A DNA stretch of 17,429 nucleotides, taken from assembly GCA_003021325.1 (NCBI GenBank), contig PXQM01000067.1:14757-32185 (forward strand), read 5' to 3'. The stretch's first letter is position 1. The number at the start of each line of letters is the position of its first letter. Made by a program: the position numbers and the translations under genes. Under the pieces are notes generated by a model. It was not told the origin of the DNA. It saw nothing but the letters and a program-made list of their open reading frames with translations, and did not search any database. Shown here piece after piece: positions 6,455-12,908 of the stretch. The DNA comes from Halobacteriales archaeon QH_10_70_21. Its GTDB lineage: Archaea > Halobacteriota > Halobacteria > Halobacteriales > Haloarculaceae.

Positions 6455-6474
6455 CCGTCCTAAGCGTTAGGGGC

Positions 6475-7218
6475 TCACCACTCCATGCCGCCGTTGACCG
6501 CGAGTATCTGGCCGGTCATGTAGCCGGCGTCCTCGCTGGCGACGAAGCGGACGATGCCGGCGACGTCCTCCGGCGTGGCGAAGCGGTCCAGTGGAATCCG
6601 GCGAAGGATCTTCTCCTTGACCCGCTCCGGGACCGTCTCGAGCATGTCGGTCTCGACGAAGCCGGGCGCGACGCAGTTGGCCGTCGAGCCGCTCCCGGCC
6701 ATCTCGAGCGCGAGCGTCCTTGTGAACCCGAAGAGTCCGGACTTCGTGGTCGCGTAGTTGGCCTGCCCGTAGTTACCCTGCTGGCCGACGACCGAGGAGA
6801 TGTTGATGAGACGGCCGTCCTCGGCGGCTCTGATGTCGTCGAAGAAAGCGTTCGTACAGTTGAACATGCCGCCGAGGTTCACGTCGATGACCCGCTGCCA
6901 GTCGTCCGTGGACATGGCCTCGAACTTCTTGTCGATGGTCATTCCGGCGTTGTTGACGAGGACGTCGGCGGGGCCGAATCGCTCGCGGGTCGCCTCGGCC
7001 ATCGCCGCGACGGCGTCGCCGTCCGAGACGTCGGCCTGCGCCGGGACGGCGCTCCCGCCGGCGGCCTCGACGCGGTCGACGGTCTCGTGGGCCATCTCCT
7101 CGGATGCGCGGTAGTTGACGACGACGTTGGCGCCATGGCTCCCGAACTCCTCGGCGATGGCGCGACCGATGCCGCGCGAGGCGCCCGTGACGACACAGGT
7201 GCGGTCCGCAAGCGTCAT
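6475..7218 (-). CDS. phaB: Acetoacetyl-CoA reductase / 3-ketoacyl reductase (SDR, PhaB/FabG type)
   Basis: A 247-residue classical short-chain dehydrogenase. Seen: cofactor loop TGASRGIG (11-18), NNAG (89-92), Asn114, and the catalytic set Ser142, Tyr155, Lys159 (YATTK). The C-terminal [16 protein letters not shown] is typical of FabG/PhaB enzymes. Arg37 after the second strand (VNYRAS) suggests NADPH. In the next gene pair a Ser-type thiolase and its OB subunit make 3-ketoacyl-CoA; this reductase would convert it to 3-hydroxyacyl-CoA, the monomer for polyhydroxyalkanoate. The symbol rests on that context; a general 3-oxoacyl reductase is the alternative. Its ATG overlaps the stop of a 21-codon upstream ORF. 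The PHA synthase genes are not in this window. Confidence 0.82.
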   Translation of the reverse strand: MTLADRTCVVTGASRGIGRAIAEEFGSHGANVVVNYRASEEMAHETVDRVEAAGGSAVPAQADVSDGDAVAAMAEATRERFGPADVLVNNAGMTIDKKFEAMSTDDWQRVIDVNLGGMFNCTNAFFDDIRAAEDGRLINISSVVGQQGNYGQANYATTKSGLFGFTRTLALEMAGSGSTANCVAPGFVETDMLETVPERVKEKILRRIPLDRFATPEDVAGIVRFVASEDAGYMTGQILAVNGGMEW

Positions 7219-7280
7219 GCTTCCCCCGCGCGCCAGGGGCGTACGCTCGCGCCGACGCCGGTTCGTGTTCTCGACTCCAT
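7215..7280 (-). CDS. 21-codon upstream ORF overlapping phaB (leader peptide candidate)
   Basis: ATG at 7280 opens a frame of 21 residues beginning [16 protein letters not shown] and ending TGA, which overlaps the phaB ATG as ATGA. A TATA-like TTTTAC lies 23-28 bases before this ATG, so the transcript probably starts at the small ORF and not at phaB. The peptide is basic (four Arg), unlike normal haloarchaeal proteins, which favours a translational-coupling or leader role over a folded product. No family recognised. Confidence 0.4.
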   Translation of the reverse strand: MESRTRTGVGASVRPWRAGEA

Positions 7281-7302
7281 ACCCTAATGCTCCGACTCGA
7301 GA

Positions 7303-7308
7303 GTAAAA
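7303..7308 (-). promoter_or_regulatory. TATA box of the phaB-thiolase operon
   Basis: TTTTAC on the minus strand lies 23-28 bases before the upstream-ORF ATG (7280) and about 85 bases before phaB. It is the only AT-rich element well placed in this leader. Confidence 0.5.
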
Positions 7309-7421
7309 CCGTTGTCCTTAGTTTCCCTAATACGGCCCGGACCCATGAGGGGTCATTATACGCCGGGTGGTCGTCGTTCGCCCTCGACGTGCCGGCCGGG
7401 CGGCAGGAGAGCGGAAGGTAC

Positions 7422-7437
7422 TTTTGGCTTGCCTAAA
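7422..7437. promoter_or_regulatory. DtxR-like palindrome in the ABC ATPase promoter
   Basis: TTTTGGCTTGCCTAAA is a palindrome with 6 of 7 bases matched in each arm (TTTwGGC-nn-GCCwAAA). It overlaps the expected TATA position (14-29 bases before the first ATG at 7451), where a bound repressor would block TBP. The same pattern occurs at 3544-3559. The Fe3+-type ABC ATPase downstream makes an iron- or manganese-dependent regulator of the DtxR/SirR/Idr type a sensible guess. Confidence 0.5.
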
Positions 7438-7469
7438 GAAACTTCGTACGATGGCTAGCGAGTCGCCAG

Positions 7470-8639
7470 ATGTTCCGGGACGCGGAGGTGGGGACCGTGT
7501 CTAGCGAGACCGTAAAAAGCGGCGCGGCCTCGGGGTTCGACGCACCGGAACGGCGGGAGACGGTGCTCGAACTCGACGGGCTCGAGAAGGCCTACGACGG
7601 CACGCCCGTCATCCGGGACCTCTCGGTATCGGTGCGCGACGGCGGGCTCTTGACGCTCCTCGGCCCATCCGGGTGCGGGAAGACGACGACGCTCCGGATC
7701 ATCGCCGGGCTGGAACGACCCGACGGCGGGACCGTTCGCATCGAGGGCGAGCCCGTCTCCGGACCGGAGTTCGTCCCCCCCGAGGAGCGGGACGTCGGCG
7801 TCGTCTTCCAGGAGTTCGCCCTCTTCCCGCACCTCACGGCGCGGGAGAACATCGCGTTCGGTATCGACGACTGGGACGAACCCGACCGGCGCCGCCGCGT
7901 CGACGAACTGCTCGAACTCGTCGGGCTGACGGCCCACGACGACAAGGCGCCGGAGGAGCTGTCGGGCGGCCAACAGCAGCGCGTCGCGCTGGCCCGGTCG
8001 CTGGCCCCCGAGCCGAGCCTCCTGCTGCTCGACGAGCCGTTCTCGAACCTCGACGTCGACACCCGCGTCCGGATGCGCGAGGAGGTCCGGGCGATACTGA
8101 AGGAGGCCGGCGTCACCGCCATCTCGGTCACCCACGACCAGGAGGAGGCGATGTCCATCTCCGACCGGGTCGCCGTCATGAGCGAGGGAGAGATCGAGCA
8201 GGTCGGCACCCCGGAGGCCGTCTTCCAGCAGCCGCGGTCCCGGTTCGTCGCCGGCTTCCTCGGGCACGCCTCCTTCGTCTCCGGGCAGGTCCGCGACGAC
8301 TGCGTCGAGACCGCGCTCGGCTGTATCCCGCTGGACCGCGTCGACGGCCTCACCGAGGAGTACTGGGGCTCCGTGGTCGACCTGATGGTCCGGCCGGACG
8401 ACATCCGCGCTGAAGCCGCCAGTCCGGAGGAGGCCAACGGTGCGGTGATCCACCGGCGGTACCTCGGACCGACGGTCCTCTACCGGGTCGAGCTGGAGTC
8501 CGGCGACGTGGTCGGCTGTATGCACAACCACGCGGACAAGGTCTCGCTCGACGACCGCGTCAGGGTCGGGCTCGACGCAGACCACGACCTGGCGTGGTTC
8601 CCGCAGGACGAGCAGTCGATTCCGGGCGACGCGCTGTAA
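7470..8639 (+). CDS. ABC transporter ATP-binding protein, Fe3+/spermidine (FbpC/PotA) type
   Basis: The full frame gives 389 residues. Seen: Walker A GPSGCGKT (65-72), Q-loop VVFQEFALFPHLT (111-123), signature LSGGQQQR (164-171), Walker B LLLLDEP (184-190), H-loop VTHDQ (His222), and a TOBE-like C-terminal domain. It would energise an importer in the membrane; CysA/PotA/FbpC enzymes share this layout, and Fe3+ is favoured by the DtxR-like box upstream. No permease or binding-protein gene is adjacent, so partners lie elsewhere or were lost when the foreign segment at 8640 arrived. The start is uncertain: ATG 7470 or GTG 7497. The first ATG (7451) is in another frame and stops at 7504. The stop codon TAA abuts the transposase remnant. 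Confidence 0.9.
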   Translation: MFRDAEVGTVSSETVKSGAASGFDAPERRETVLELDGLEKAYDGTPVIRDLSVSVRDGGLLTLLGPSGCGKTTTLRIIAGLERPDGGTVRIEGEPVSGPEFVPPEERDVGVVFQEFALFPHLTARENIAFGIDDWDEPDRRRRVDELLELVGLTAHDDKAPEELSGGQQQRVALARSLAPEPSLLLLDEPFSNLDVDTRVRMREEVRAILKEAGVTAISVTHDQEEAMSISDRVAVMSEGEIEQVGTPEAVFQQPRSRFVAGFLGHASFVSGQVRDDCVETALGCIPLDRVDGLTEEYWGSVVDLMVRPDDIRAEAASPEEANGAVIHRRYLGPTVLYRVELESGDVVGCMHNHADKVSLDDRVRVGLDADHDLAWFPQDEQSIPGDAL

Positions 8640-8973
8640 AACGCTGGTGCCAGCTACGCCATAGTGTCGACTGATCTGGTACCATCTCAAGACCGAGTCG
8701 TTCACAGAAATTGGGGTGTTGGCTGAGGTATTCGACGAGCGCGGTCTCGCGGTCCCAGCCGTGGCATTCTTTCAGAAGGAAAAGACGAAACAGCGTTTGC
8801 ATTTCGTAGCTTGTCAAGTCTGTGTAGCAGTCGTGCATTCCAAATCTGAAGTATGCCAACGGAACTAAGCAGACGGACTCATCAGCTGAATCGTGGGCAT
8901 CGTGTCTGAACCACCGCTCTGAAACCGTACGAACGTCTGGTTCCAGCCCCGCCAGTGAGGTCCGGTCATACAA
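8640..8973 (-). pseudogene. Truncated transposase (N-terminal part only)
   Basis: The minus-strand frame reads LYDRTSLAGLEPDVRTVSER at its start and later FRLFLLKECHGWDRETALVE and DQSTLWRSWHQRF. This looks like the N-terminal region of a haloarchaeal DDE transposase; the IS family was not fixed. The frame has no ATG (TTG at 8973; open in frame up to about 9043). Transposase-like sequence stops at 8640, exactly after the ABC stop codon, and beyond that the frame only mirrors the ABC gene. The catalytic domain is therefore missing and the element cannot move itself. It marks the left edge of the low-GC segment. Confidence 0.65.
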
Positions 8974-9266
8974 CGGCGTTGAATCGTACGCTGGCCACTC
9001 GGTGCGAGCGTCGGGAAATCTGTCGAAAGATGGTTCGGCGCGACCTATGACTCGAAGACATCTTTTATGACTGAGTGATCAGAACGGCATAAACGATTCG
9101 AGATTTAGCAATATGAAAATGGCGGTTTGACAAGTGGCTATAAGTCCATTAGGAGCTGGTATAGCATTCTTCCGTGGACAAGATGCTTGGAGAGCTTAAA
9201 CGAGAATCACAGAGGACTCTCTGCCATCGAAAGCTATTAGTGCTATACCGAGTATTATCGATTTGT

Positions 9267-9380
9267 ATGGCGAACTCGCTACTCGGGAAGATCACGGATA
9301 CGCTGTTCGGAACTGAGCCAGAAACTGACGACGACGCTTGCTGTGGCGTCGAGATTGAAGAAATCGACGACGAGGAATAA
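9267..9380 (+). CDS. 37-residue Cys-Cys protein at the head of the ars-like operon
   Basis: Starts MANSLLGKITDTLFG and continues to DDDACCGVEIEEID near the end. Residues 1-15 can form an amphipathic helix. The vicinal Cys25-Cys26 within an acidic stretch could bind As(III), Sb(III) or another soft metal, or form a disulfide. The frame is open further upstream (an ATG at 9183), but that part is basic and unlike the rest; AT-rich promoter-like DNA (CTATTAGTGCTATA, 9234-9247) lies 20-33 bases before the 9267 ATG. It ends six bases before arsR, so it belongs to the same mRNA. I do not know a named family. A metallochaperone or sensor handing metalloid to the ArsR/ArsP pair is a hypothesis. Confidence 0.6.
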   Translation: MANSLLGKITDTLFGTEPETDDDACCGVEIEEIDDEE

Positions 9381-9386
9381 CCGAAG

Positions 9387-9767
9387 ATGGCCGACTCCGT
9401 TCCAGAATCCACACGACAGACGCTCGACCGTCTGTACGATGATCCAGACGACCGCCTCAAATCGTTGTTCGGCCTGACACCCAACAATACGGAAATTGAA
9501 GCAACACGAGCGATCTTCAAAGCACTCTCGAACGAGTACCGGATTCGTATCCTCGAAGCGCTCAGAGACGGGGAGTTGTGTGCGTGTGAGATCCAAGTCG
9601 TCCTCGACGCCCCCCAGTCGACTGTCGCGAGTCACCTCCGTGAACTCAAAGACGCTGGACTCGTCAACACACGTCGACAGGGCAAGTGGACGTACTACCG
9701 CATCGGTGATACGGCTGTCCTTCAGTTACTCGATATCGCCGACGCCCTCGCAGAGGAGACAGCATGA
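9387..9767 (+). CDS. arsR: ArsR-family metalloid-sensing repressor
   Basis: A 126-residue winged-helix protein. Seen: FKALSNEYRIRILEALRDGELCACEIQ, then the recognition helix QSTVASHLRELKDAGLV and the wing RQGKWTYYRI. The ELCACE motif (Cys65, Cys67) is the ELCxCDL-type alpha-3 metal site through which ArsR proteins sense As(III)/Sb(III) and leave DNA. A ~38-residue N-terminal helical extension precedes the domain. It lies six bases after the Cys-Cys gene and overlaps the permease gene as ATGA, so it is expected to repress its own operon. The exact inducer cannot be read from the sequence; Cd/Zn sensing is less likely because the C-terminal metal sites are absent. Confidence 0.88.
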   Translation: MADSVPESTRQTLDRLYDDPDDRLKSLFGLTPNNTEIEATRAIFKALSNEYRIRILEALRDGELCACEIQVVLDAPQSTVASHLRELKDAGLVNTRRQGKWTYYRIGDTAVLQLLDIADALAEETA

Positions 9768-10714
9768 TTCCGTCCGGTATCGAGACTGCACTGCTGGATT
9801 CGTGGGCGTACTTCGTTCACCTGGCGACGATTCTCGTGCCGCTGTTCATCGGGGCATCGTTCCTCGTCGGGCTCGTCGAGGAGTACTTGCCGCCCGAGAA
9901 GGTCGAGGCGATGCTCCGGAAGCGAAACCGTGGAAGCGGGAACGTCGCGGCAGCAGGCTTGGGTGCCGTGACGCCGTTTTGCTCGTGTTCGACCGTGCCA
10001 GTCCTCGCCGGGTTGCTCGGTGCCGGCGCGCCGCTTGGACTGTCGTTCTCATTCCTACTGGCATCCCCTATCGTCAACTGGATTGCAGCGTTTCTGTTGT
10101 TGGGGCTGTTCGGCGTCGAAGTGACGGCGATCTATCTCGTCTCCGCACTGGTCGCCGCGATCATCGGTGGCATCGTTATCGACACGTTCGATCTCGATCA
10201 CCTGGTCAAGAACGTGCGGATCACAACGGGCGACCGCACGGTCGCAACTGACGGCGGGACGGCAACGGGTTCACCGACGCAGAACACGCAGGCGACGAAG
10301 ACCCACAAGGAACGGGGTATAACTGCGGCGGGGGGTGCGTGGTCGTTCTTCATAGATACACTCCCGTATCTGTTGCTCGGGATGGCACTGGGTGCGCTGA
10401 TTCACGGGGCGGTGCCTGCGTCGTGGCTCCAGCAAGTCGCCGGGAACCCGCTGGCGGTTCCACTAGCCGCACTCGCAGGGGCCCCGCTGTACGTCAGCAT
10501 GTCGGGGATGCTCGGCATCGCTGCCCCGCTCGTCGACCAAGGCGTCCCGATCGGGACCGTCATCGCGTTCGTGGTCGGTGGTGCTGGAGTTAGTATCCCG
10601 AACCTGATTCTTCTCAACAAGCTCTTCGAGCGGAAACTCCTCGCGGTCTACGCGGTGACAGTCGTTACTATCGGAACGATTGTCGGATATGGGCTGAACT
10701 TCCTCTTTGTGTAG
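9764..10714 (+). CDS. arsP: ArsP/UPF0718 family permease
   Basis: A 316-residue membrane protein, the usual length for this family. It holds about eight hydrophobic helices in two halves, with the signature TPFCSCSTVPV (Cys73, Cys75) in the first half and GAPLYVSMSGMLG in the second, separated by a hydrophilic loop (about 152-192) rich in Thr and Gly. ArsP is known to export trivalent organoarsenicals such as methylarsenite; related UPF0718 permeases have uncertain substrates. The ATGA overlap with arsR and the CxC sensor support metalloid export. The symbol is a family-level call. The gene begins with ATG 9764 and is followed after 16 bases by the MFS gene. Confidence 0.82.
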   Translation: MIPSGIETALLDSWAYFVHLATILVPLFIGASFLVGLVEEYLPPEKVEAMLRKRNRGSGNVAAAGLGAVTPFCSCSTVPVLAGLLGAGAPLGLSFSFLLASPIVNWIAAFLLLGLFGVEVTAIYLVSALVAAIIGGIVIDTFDLDHLVKNVRITTGDRTVATDGGTATGSPTQNTQATKTHKERGITAAGGAWSFFIDTLPYLLLGMALGALIHGAVPASWLQQVAGNPLAVPLAALAGAPLYVSMSGMLGIAAPLVDQGVPIGTVIAFVVGGAGVSIPNLILLNKLFERKLLAVYAVTVVTIGTIVGYGLNFLFV

Positions 10715-10730
10715 GTGCTGATTTACGGAT

Positions 10731-11912
10731 ATGATTGCCCCGGCAAAAGAACGGACACGCGTTCTCATCGTTGCCGCAATTGCGCTTTTTTTCTCAGTGC
10801 TGGTCTGGTTCAATTACTCAGCAGTACTCCCGTTGGTCGTCGAAGAGTGGGGCCTCTCGGGAACACAGGCTGGCATTGTCTTCGGAGCGTTTCAGGCGGG
10901 GTACCTCGTGGCGATTGTCCCAGCAGGTTGGCTCGCTGATCGATATTCACCACGGTGGGTCATTGCCATCGGTGCGACTGGAACCGGACTCCCGAGTCTC
11001 GGCGTTGCTGTGATCGGTGACGGATTTCTTATCGGAACAGTGCTACGCTTCCTGTCAGGGTTGTTTGTCGCCGGCGTCTACGTGCCGGGAATGCGATTTG
11101 TCAGCGATTGGTATCCCGAGGCTGTTCGCGGGCGGGCTCTGGGACTCTACATTGGCACGTACGAGCTGGGAAGTGGACTTTCGTTCGTATTTGCGACTGT
11201 TGCCGCCGAAGCAGTCAACTGGCAACTCGCGATTGGCGTTACGAGTATCGGTGCGCTGTTCGTCGCTCCGGTAGTGCTCGGATTAACCCGGGATAGTCCC
11301 GAACGAACGATATCGTCCGCTACCTTTGACCTCTCTCTTCTCAAGAACGCCGAGTTCCTGTCTGCGATTAGCATCTATTCGTGGCATAACTGGGAGCTGT
11401 TCGGCGTCCGGAATTGGCTGCTGGCCTTTCTCGTTTCGACTCCGGCTTTTGCCGCCGTCGATTCCACAGTGCTTCCCGGGTTAGTCGTCGGCGCGATGAT
11501 CATCATGAGCGGTGCAGGCAACACTGCTGGGGGGTGGCTGAGCGACCGTCTTGGACGGCCACAGACGATAGCGACTGGCCTTGGACTGAGTACCCTGTTA
11601 AGTGCGGTATTCGGACTGCTCGGTGGTCTTCCACTGATGATACTGGTAACTCTCACTCTCATCTACGGTGTCGTGCTCGCACTGGATAGCGCCCCGACGT
11701 CAACGCTTGTAACGGAAGTCGTTCCTGACGAGCATATCGGAACTGCACTCTCAGTTCAGTCGTTAGCGGGATTCTCGACGACAGTCGTGTCACCGATTGT
11801 CTTCGGGATCGCCCTCGATCAGAGCGGCTACTCCGTCGCATTTCTGACGCTTGCTGCCGGTGCGTTCCTTGGACTTCTCTCAGTTGGTGCGCTTGTCCGG
11901 GTTCGGCAGTAG
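10731..11912 (+). CDS. Major facilitator superfamily transporter
   Basis: A 393-residue protein with about 12 hydrophobic helices. Seen: the N-half motif GWLADRYSPRWVI (motif A) after helix 2, its repeat GWLSDRLGRPQTI in the second half, and YIGTYELGSGLSFVFA in helix 5. Residues 186-213 form the central loop between the six-helix halves. Start ATG 10731 lies 16 bases after the permease stop and has no promoter of its own, so it is the last gene of the operon. It could export the same toxicant class as ArsP or a conjugate; ArsJ is an MFS arsenate-ester exporter but normally pairs with a GAPDH gene, which is absent. The substrate remains unknown. Confidence 0.85.
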   Translation: MIAPAKERTRVLIVAAIALFFSVLVWFNYSAVLPLVVEEWGLSGTQAGIVFGAFQAGYLVAIVPAGWLADRYSPRWVIAIGATGTGLPSLGVAVIGDGFLIGTVLRFLSGLFVAGVYVPGMRFVSDWYPEAVRGRALGLYIGTYELGSGLSFVFATVAAEAVNWQLAIGVTSIGALFVAPVVLGLTRDSPERTISSATFDLSLLKNAEFLSAISIYSWHNWELFGVRNWLLAFLVSTPAFAAVDSTVLPGLVVGAMIIMSGAGNTAGGWLSDRLGRPQTIATGLGLSTLLSAVFGLLGGLPLMILVTLTLIYGVVLALDSAPTSTLVTEVVPDEHIGTALSVQSLAGFSTTVVSPIVFGIALDQSGYSVAFLTLAAGAFLGLLSVGALVRVRQ

Positions 11913-12086
11913 TACTCTGACCTGTTTTGTACGACTCTGAGAGTAAAGTGGTCTATGCATTGAGAGAGCCAGTCTCAACTACTGGCCCGCACGGATTGTG
12001 TATAGCGATATACGATTTATGTATTGAGAGCGCGACTCCCCGGAAGTAAATAATTCCCAACATTTTTCGGAAGTGCCTCAGATCTG

Positions 12087-12329
12087 TCAGCAGAGGTTGC
12101 CGACGAAACGGCGGCCGAAAGGCGTCGTGAGCAGGATGCGCCGTCCAGCGGTGACGTTCCACCACGGACGAGACTGTTCGACTGCCTGCGATGAGCGCTC
12201 ACTCGTGACAACGATCATTCGACCGGACCGTCCGCTGCGGTCTGTGACGGCTCCCCCTGACGAGGCAACGTTGGAGACACCGCATTCGATGGCCCGGCTC
12301 CAGGTGGACCCGACCGCGCGCTCGACCAC
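12087..12329 (-). pseudogene. Possible remnant of a terminase-like (TerL) ATPase
   Basis: The minus frame contains RMIVVTSERSSQ, then SRPWWNVTAGRR, then ILLTTPFGRR. Terminase large subunits and their haloarchaeal relatives have LIVDEA (Walker B) followed about 15-25 residues later by GGRxILLSTPFGxRG. The order and spacing agree, but the acidic Walker B pair is spoiled (TSE for DEA) and nothing before or after resembles the rest. If real, it is a small decayed piece of a provirus or mobile gene. This rests on motif memory only. Confidence 0.25.
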
Positions 12330-12444
12330 GTCTCCAAGATTGCCCGTCAGACAGTTTATCTATAAAGGTCATTCCCAAGGCTCGGTGATAGCTTATATTC
12401 GACGATAATAGCTTGCTTTGCACCCGATTCATCACTTAGAACTG

Positions 12445-12464
12445 TCGATAAGGGCTCTTATCGA
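12445..12464. promoter_or_regulatory. 8-bp inverted repeat upstream of the integrase module
   Basis: TCGATAAG-GGCT-CTTATCGA has perfect arms and lies 11 bases upstream of the TATA-like element of the RHH gene. It is a likely operator for the ribbon-helix-helix protein encoded downstream, or a stop signal for leftward or rightward transcription. Confidence 0.45.
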
Positions 12465-12475
12465 GTTGTCTGACG

Positions 12476-12486
12476 TAACTTAATAT
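12476..12486 (+). promoter_or_regulatory. TATA box of the integrase module
   Basis: TAACTTAATAT lies 24-34 bases before the ATG at 12510, a standard distance for leaderless haloarchaeal transcription. This also supports 12510 over the GTG at 12498 as the start. Confidence 0.6.
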
Positions 12487-12509
12487 GGGACGCGTTCGTG
12501 GCCCTGGAC

Positions 12510-12908
12510 ATGAGCGAGACCGACCGCGTCTCGGTCCAGACCTACGTTCCGAGCGACCAGCGGGACCGCTGGCGCGAGGAGGCGGACGAACTCGATATGA
12601 GCCAGGCGGAGTACGTCCGGATAATGGTCCAGGCCGGCCGACGGGGGTTCGACCTCGGTGAGTTCTCGAGCGACGGGCACGACGAACCCGCTTCCCCGGA
12701 CGCTACCCCCAGGGGTGGCGGCCTGAAAGACCGCGTCCTCGACGTTCTCAGTGAGTCGGGCGTCGCGGACTGGGACGAACTCGTCGCGGGCGTGACTGAC
12801 GACACCGAGGAGCGCCTCGACGACGCGCTCGAGGAGCTGCAGGCCGAAGACAGGGTCAGGTACAGCGGGCGACGCGGCGGCTACACGGTGGTCGAGGATG
12901 GGCGTTGA
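12510..12908 (+). CDS. RHH/winged-helix protein of the haloarchaeal integrase module (DUF5805-like)
   Basis: A 132-residue protein beginning MSETDRVSVQTYVPSDQ. The N-terminal half (SVQTYVPSDQRDRWREEA, then LDMSQAEYVRIMVQAGRRG) has the strand-helix-helix pattern of ribbon-helix-helix DNA-binding proteins. The C-terminal half (LKDRVLDVLSESGVADWDEL, then ALEELQAEDRVRYSGRRGGY) looks like a winged helix. I recall this layout as DUF5805, commonly encoded just before a tyrosine integrase in haloarchaea; this was not checked. It overlaps the integrase gene by 11 bases. A role as excisionase-like or repressor protein for the integrase is likely by context. The gene is intact, unlike its partner. Confidence 0.75.
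   Translation: MSETDRVSVQTYVPSDQRDRWREEADELDMSQAEYVRIMVQAGRRGFDLGEFSSDGHDEPASPDATPRGGGLKDRVLDVLSESGVADWDELVAGVTDDTEERLDDALEELQAEDRVRYSGRRGGYTVVEDGR

Larger units (their letters stand above)
8640..12475. other. Low-GC accessory segment (genomic island)
   Basis: From 8640 base composition changes visibly: by eye roughly half G+C here against about two thirds in the flanks, with codons ending in A/T common. It starts with a truncated transposase gene, carries the ArsR-ArsP-MFS operon and ends in decayed DNA before a high-GC integrase module. The left edge is sharp; the right edge lies somewhere near 12420-12475. No clear flanking direct repeat or tRNA was found. Horizontal acquisition is the simplest reading. 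Confidence 0.65.
11913..12475. other. Gene-poor decayed stretch after the MFS gene
   Basis: No convincing intact gene. It contains a short T-rich stretch after the MFS stop (GTTTTG, near 11925), a 13-base direct repeat TATGyATTGAGAG at 11954-11966 and 12018-12030, an inverted repeat GTATA-GCGA-TATAC at 12000-12013, a possible terminase-like remnant on the minus strand, and an 8-bp inverted repeat at 12445-12464. The mixture suggests old mobile DNA. Confidence 0.5.

Noticed and set aside
5590..7287. 565-codon plus-strand frame
   Set aside because: Antisense to the thiolase and PhaB genes, which both have complete catalytic motifs; the frame is an effect of high GC.
7318..7330. TTAGTTTCCCTAA as another DtxR-type box upstream of phaB
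   Set aside because: Only four symmetric bases per arm and spacing unlike the two matching boxes.
7455..8705. 416-codon minus-strand frame
   Set aside because: Antisense to the ABC ATPase, whose Walker, signature and H-loop motifs are all present.
11953..12165. 70-codon minus-strand frame
   Set aside because: No promoter, no family character and basic composition.
12073..12408. 111-codon plus-strand frame in the gene-poor stretch
   Set aside because: Basic, motif-free and unlike haloarchaeal proteins; overlaps the opposite-strand remnant.
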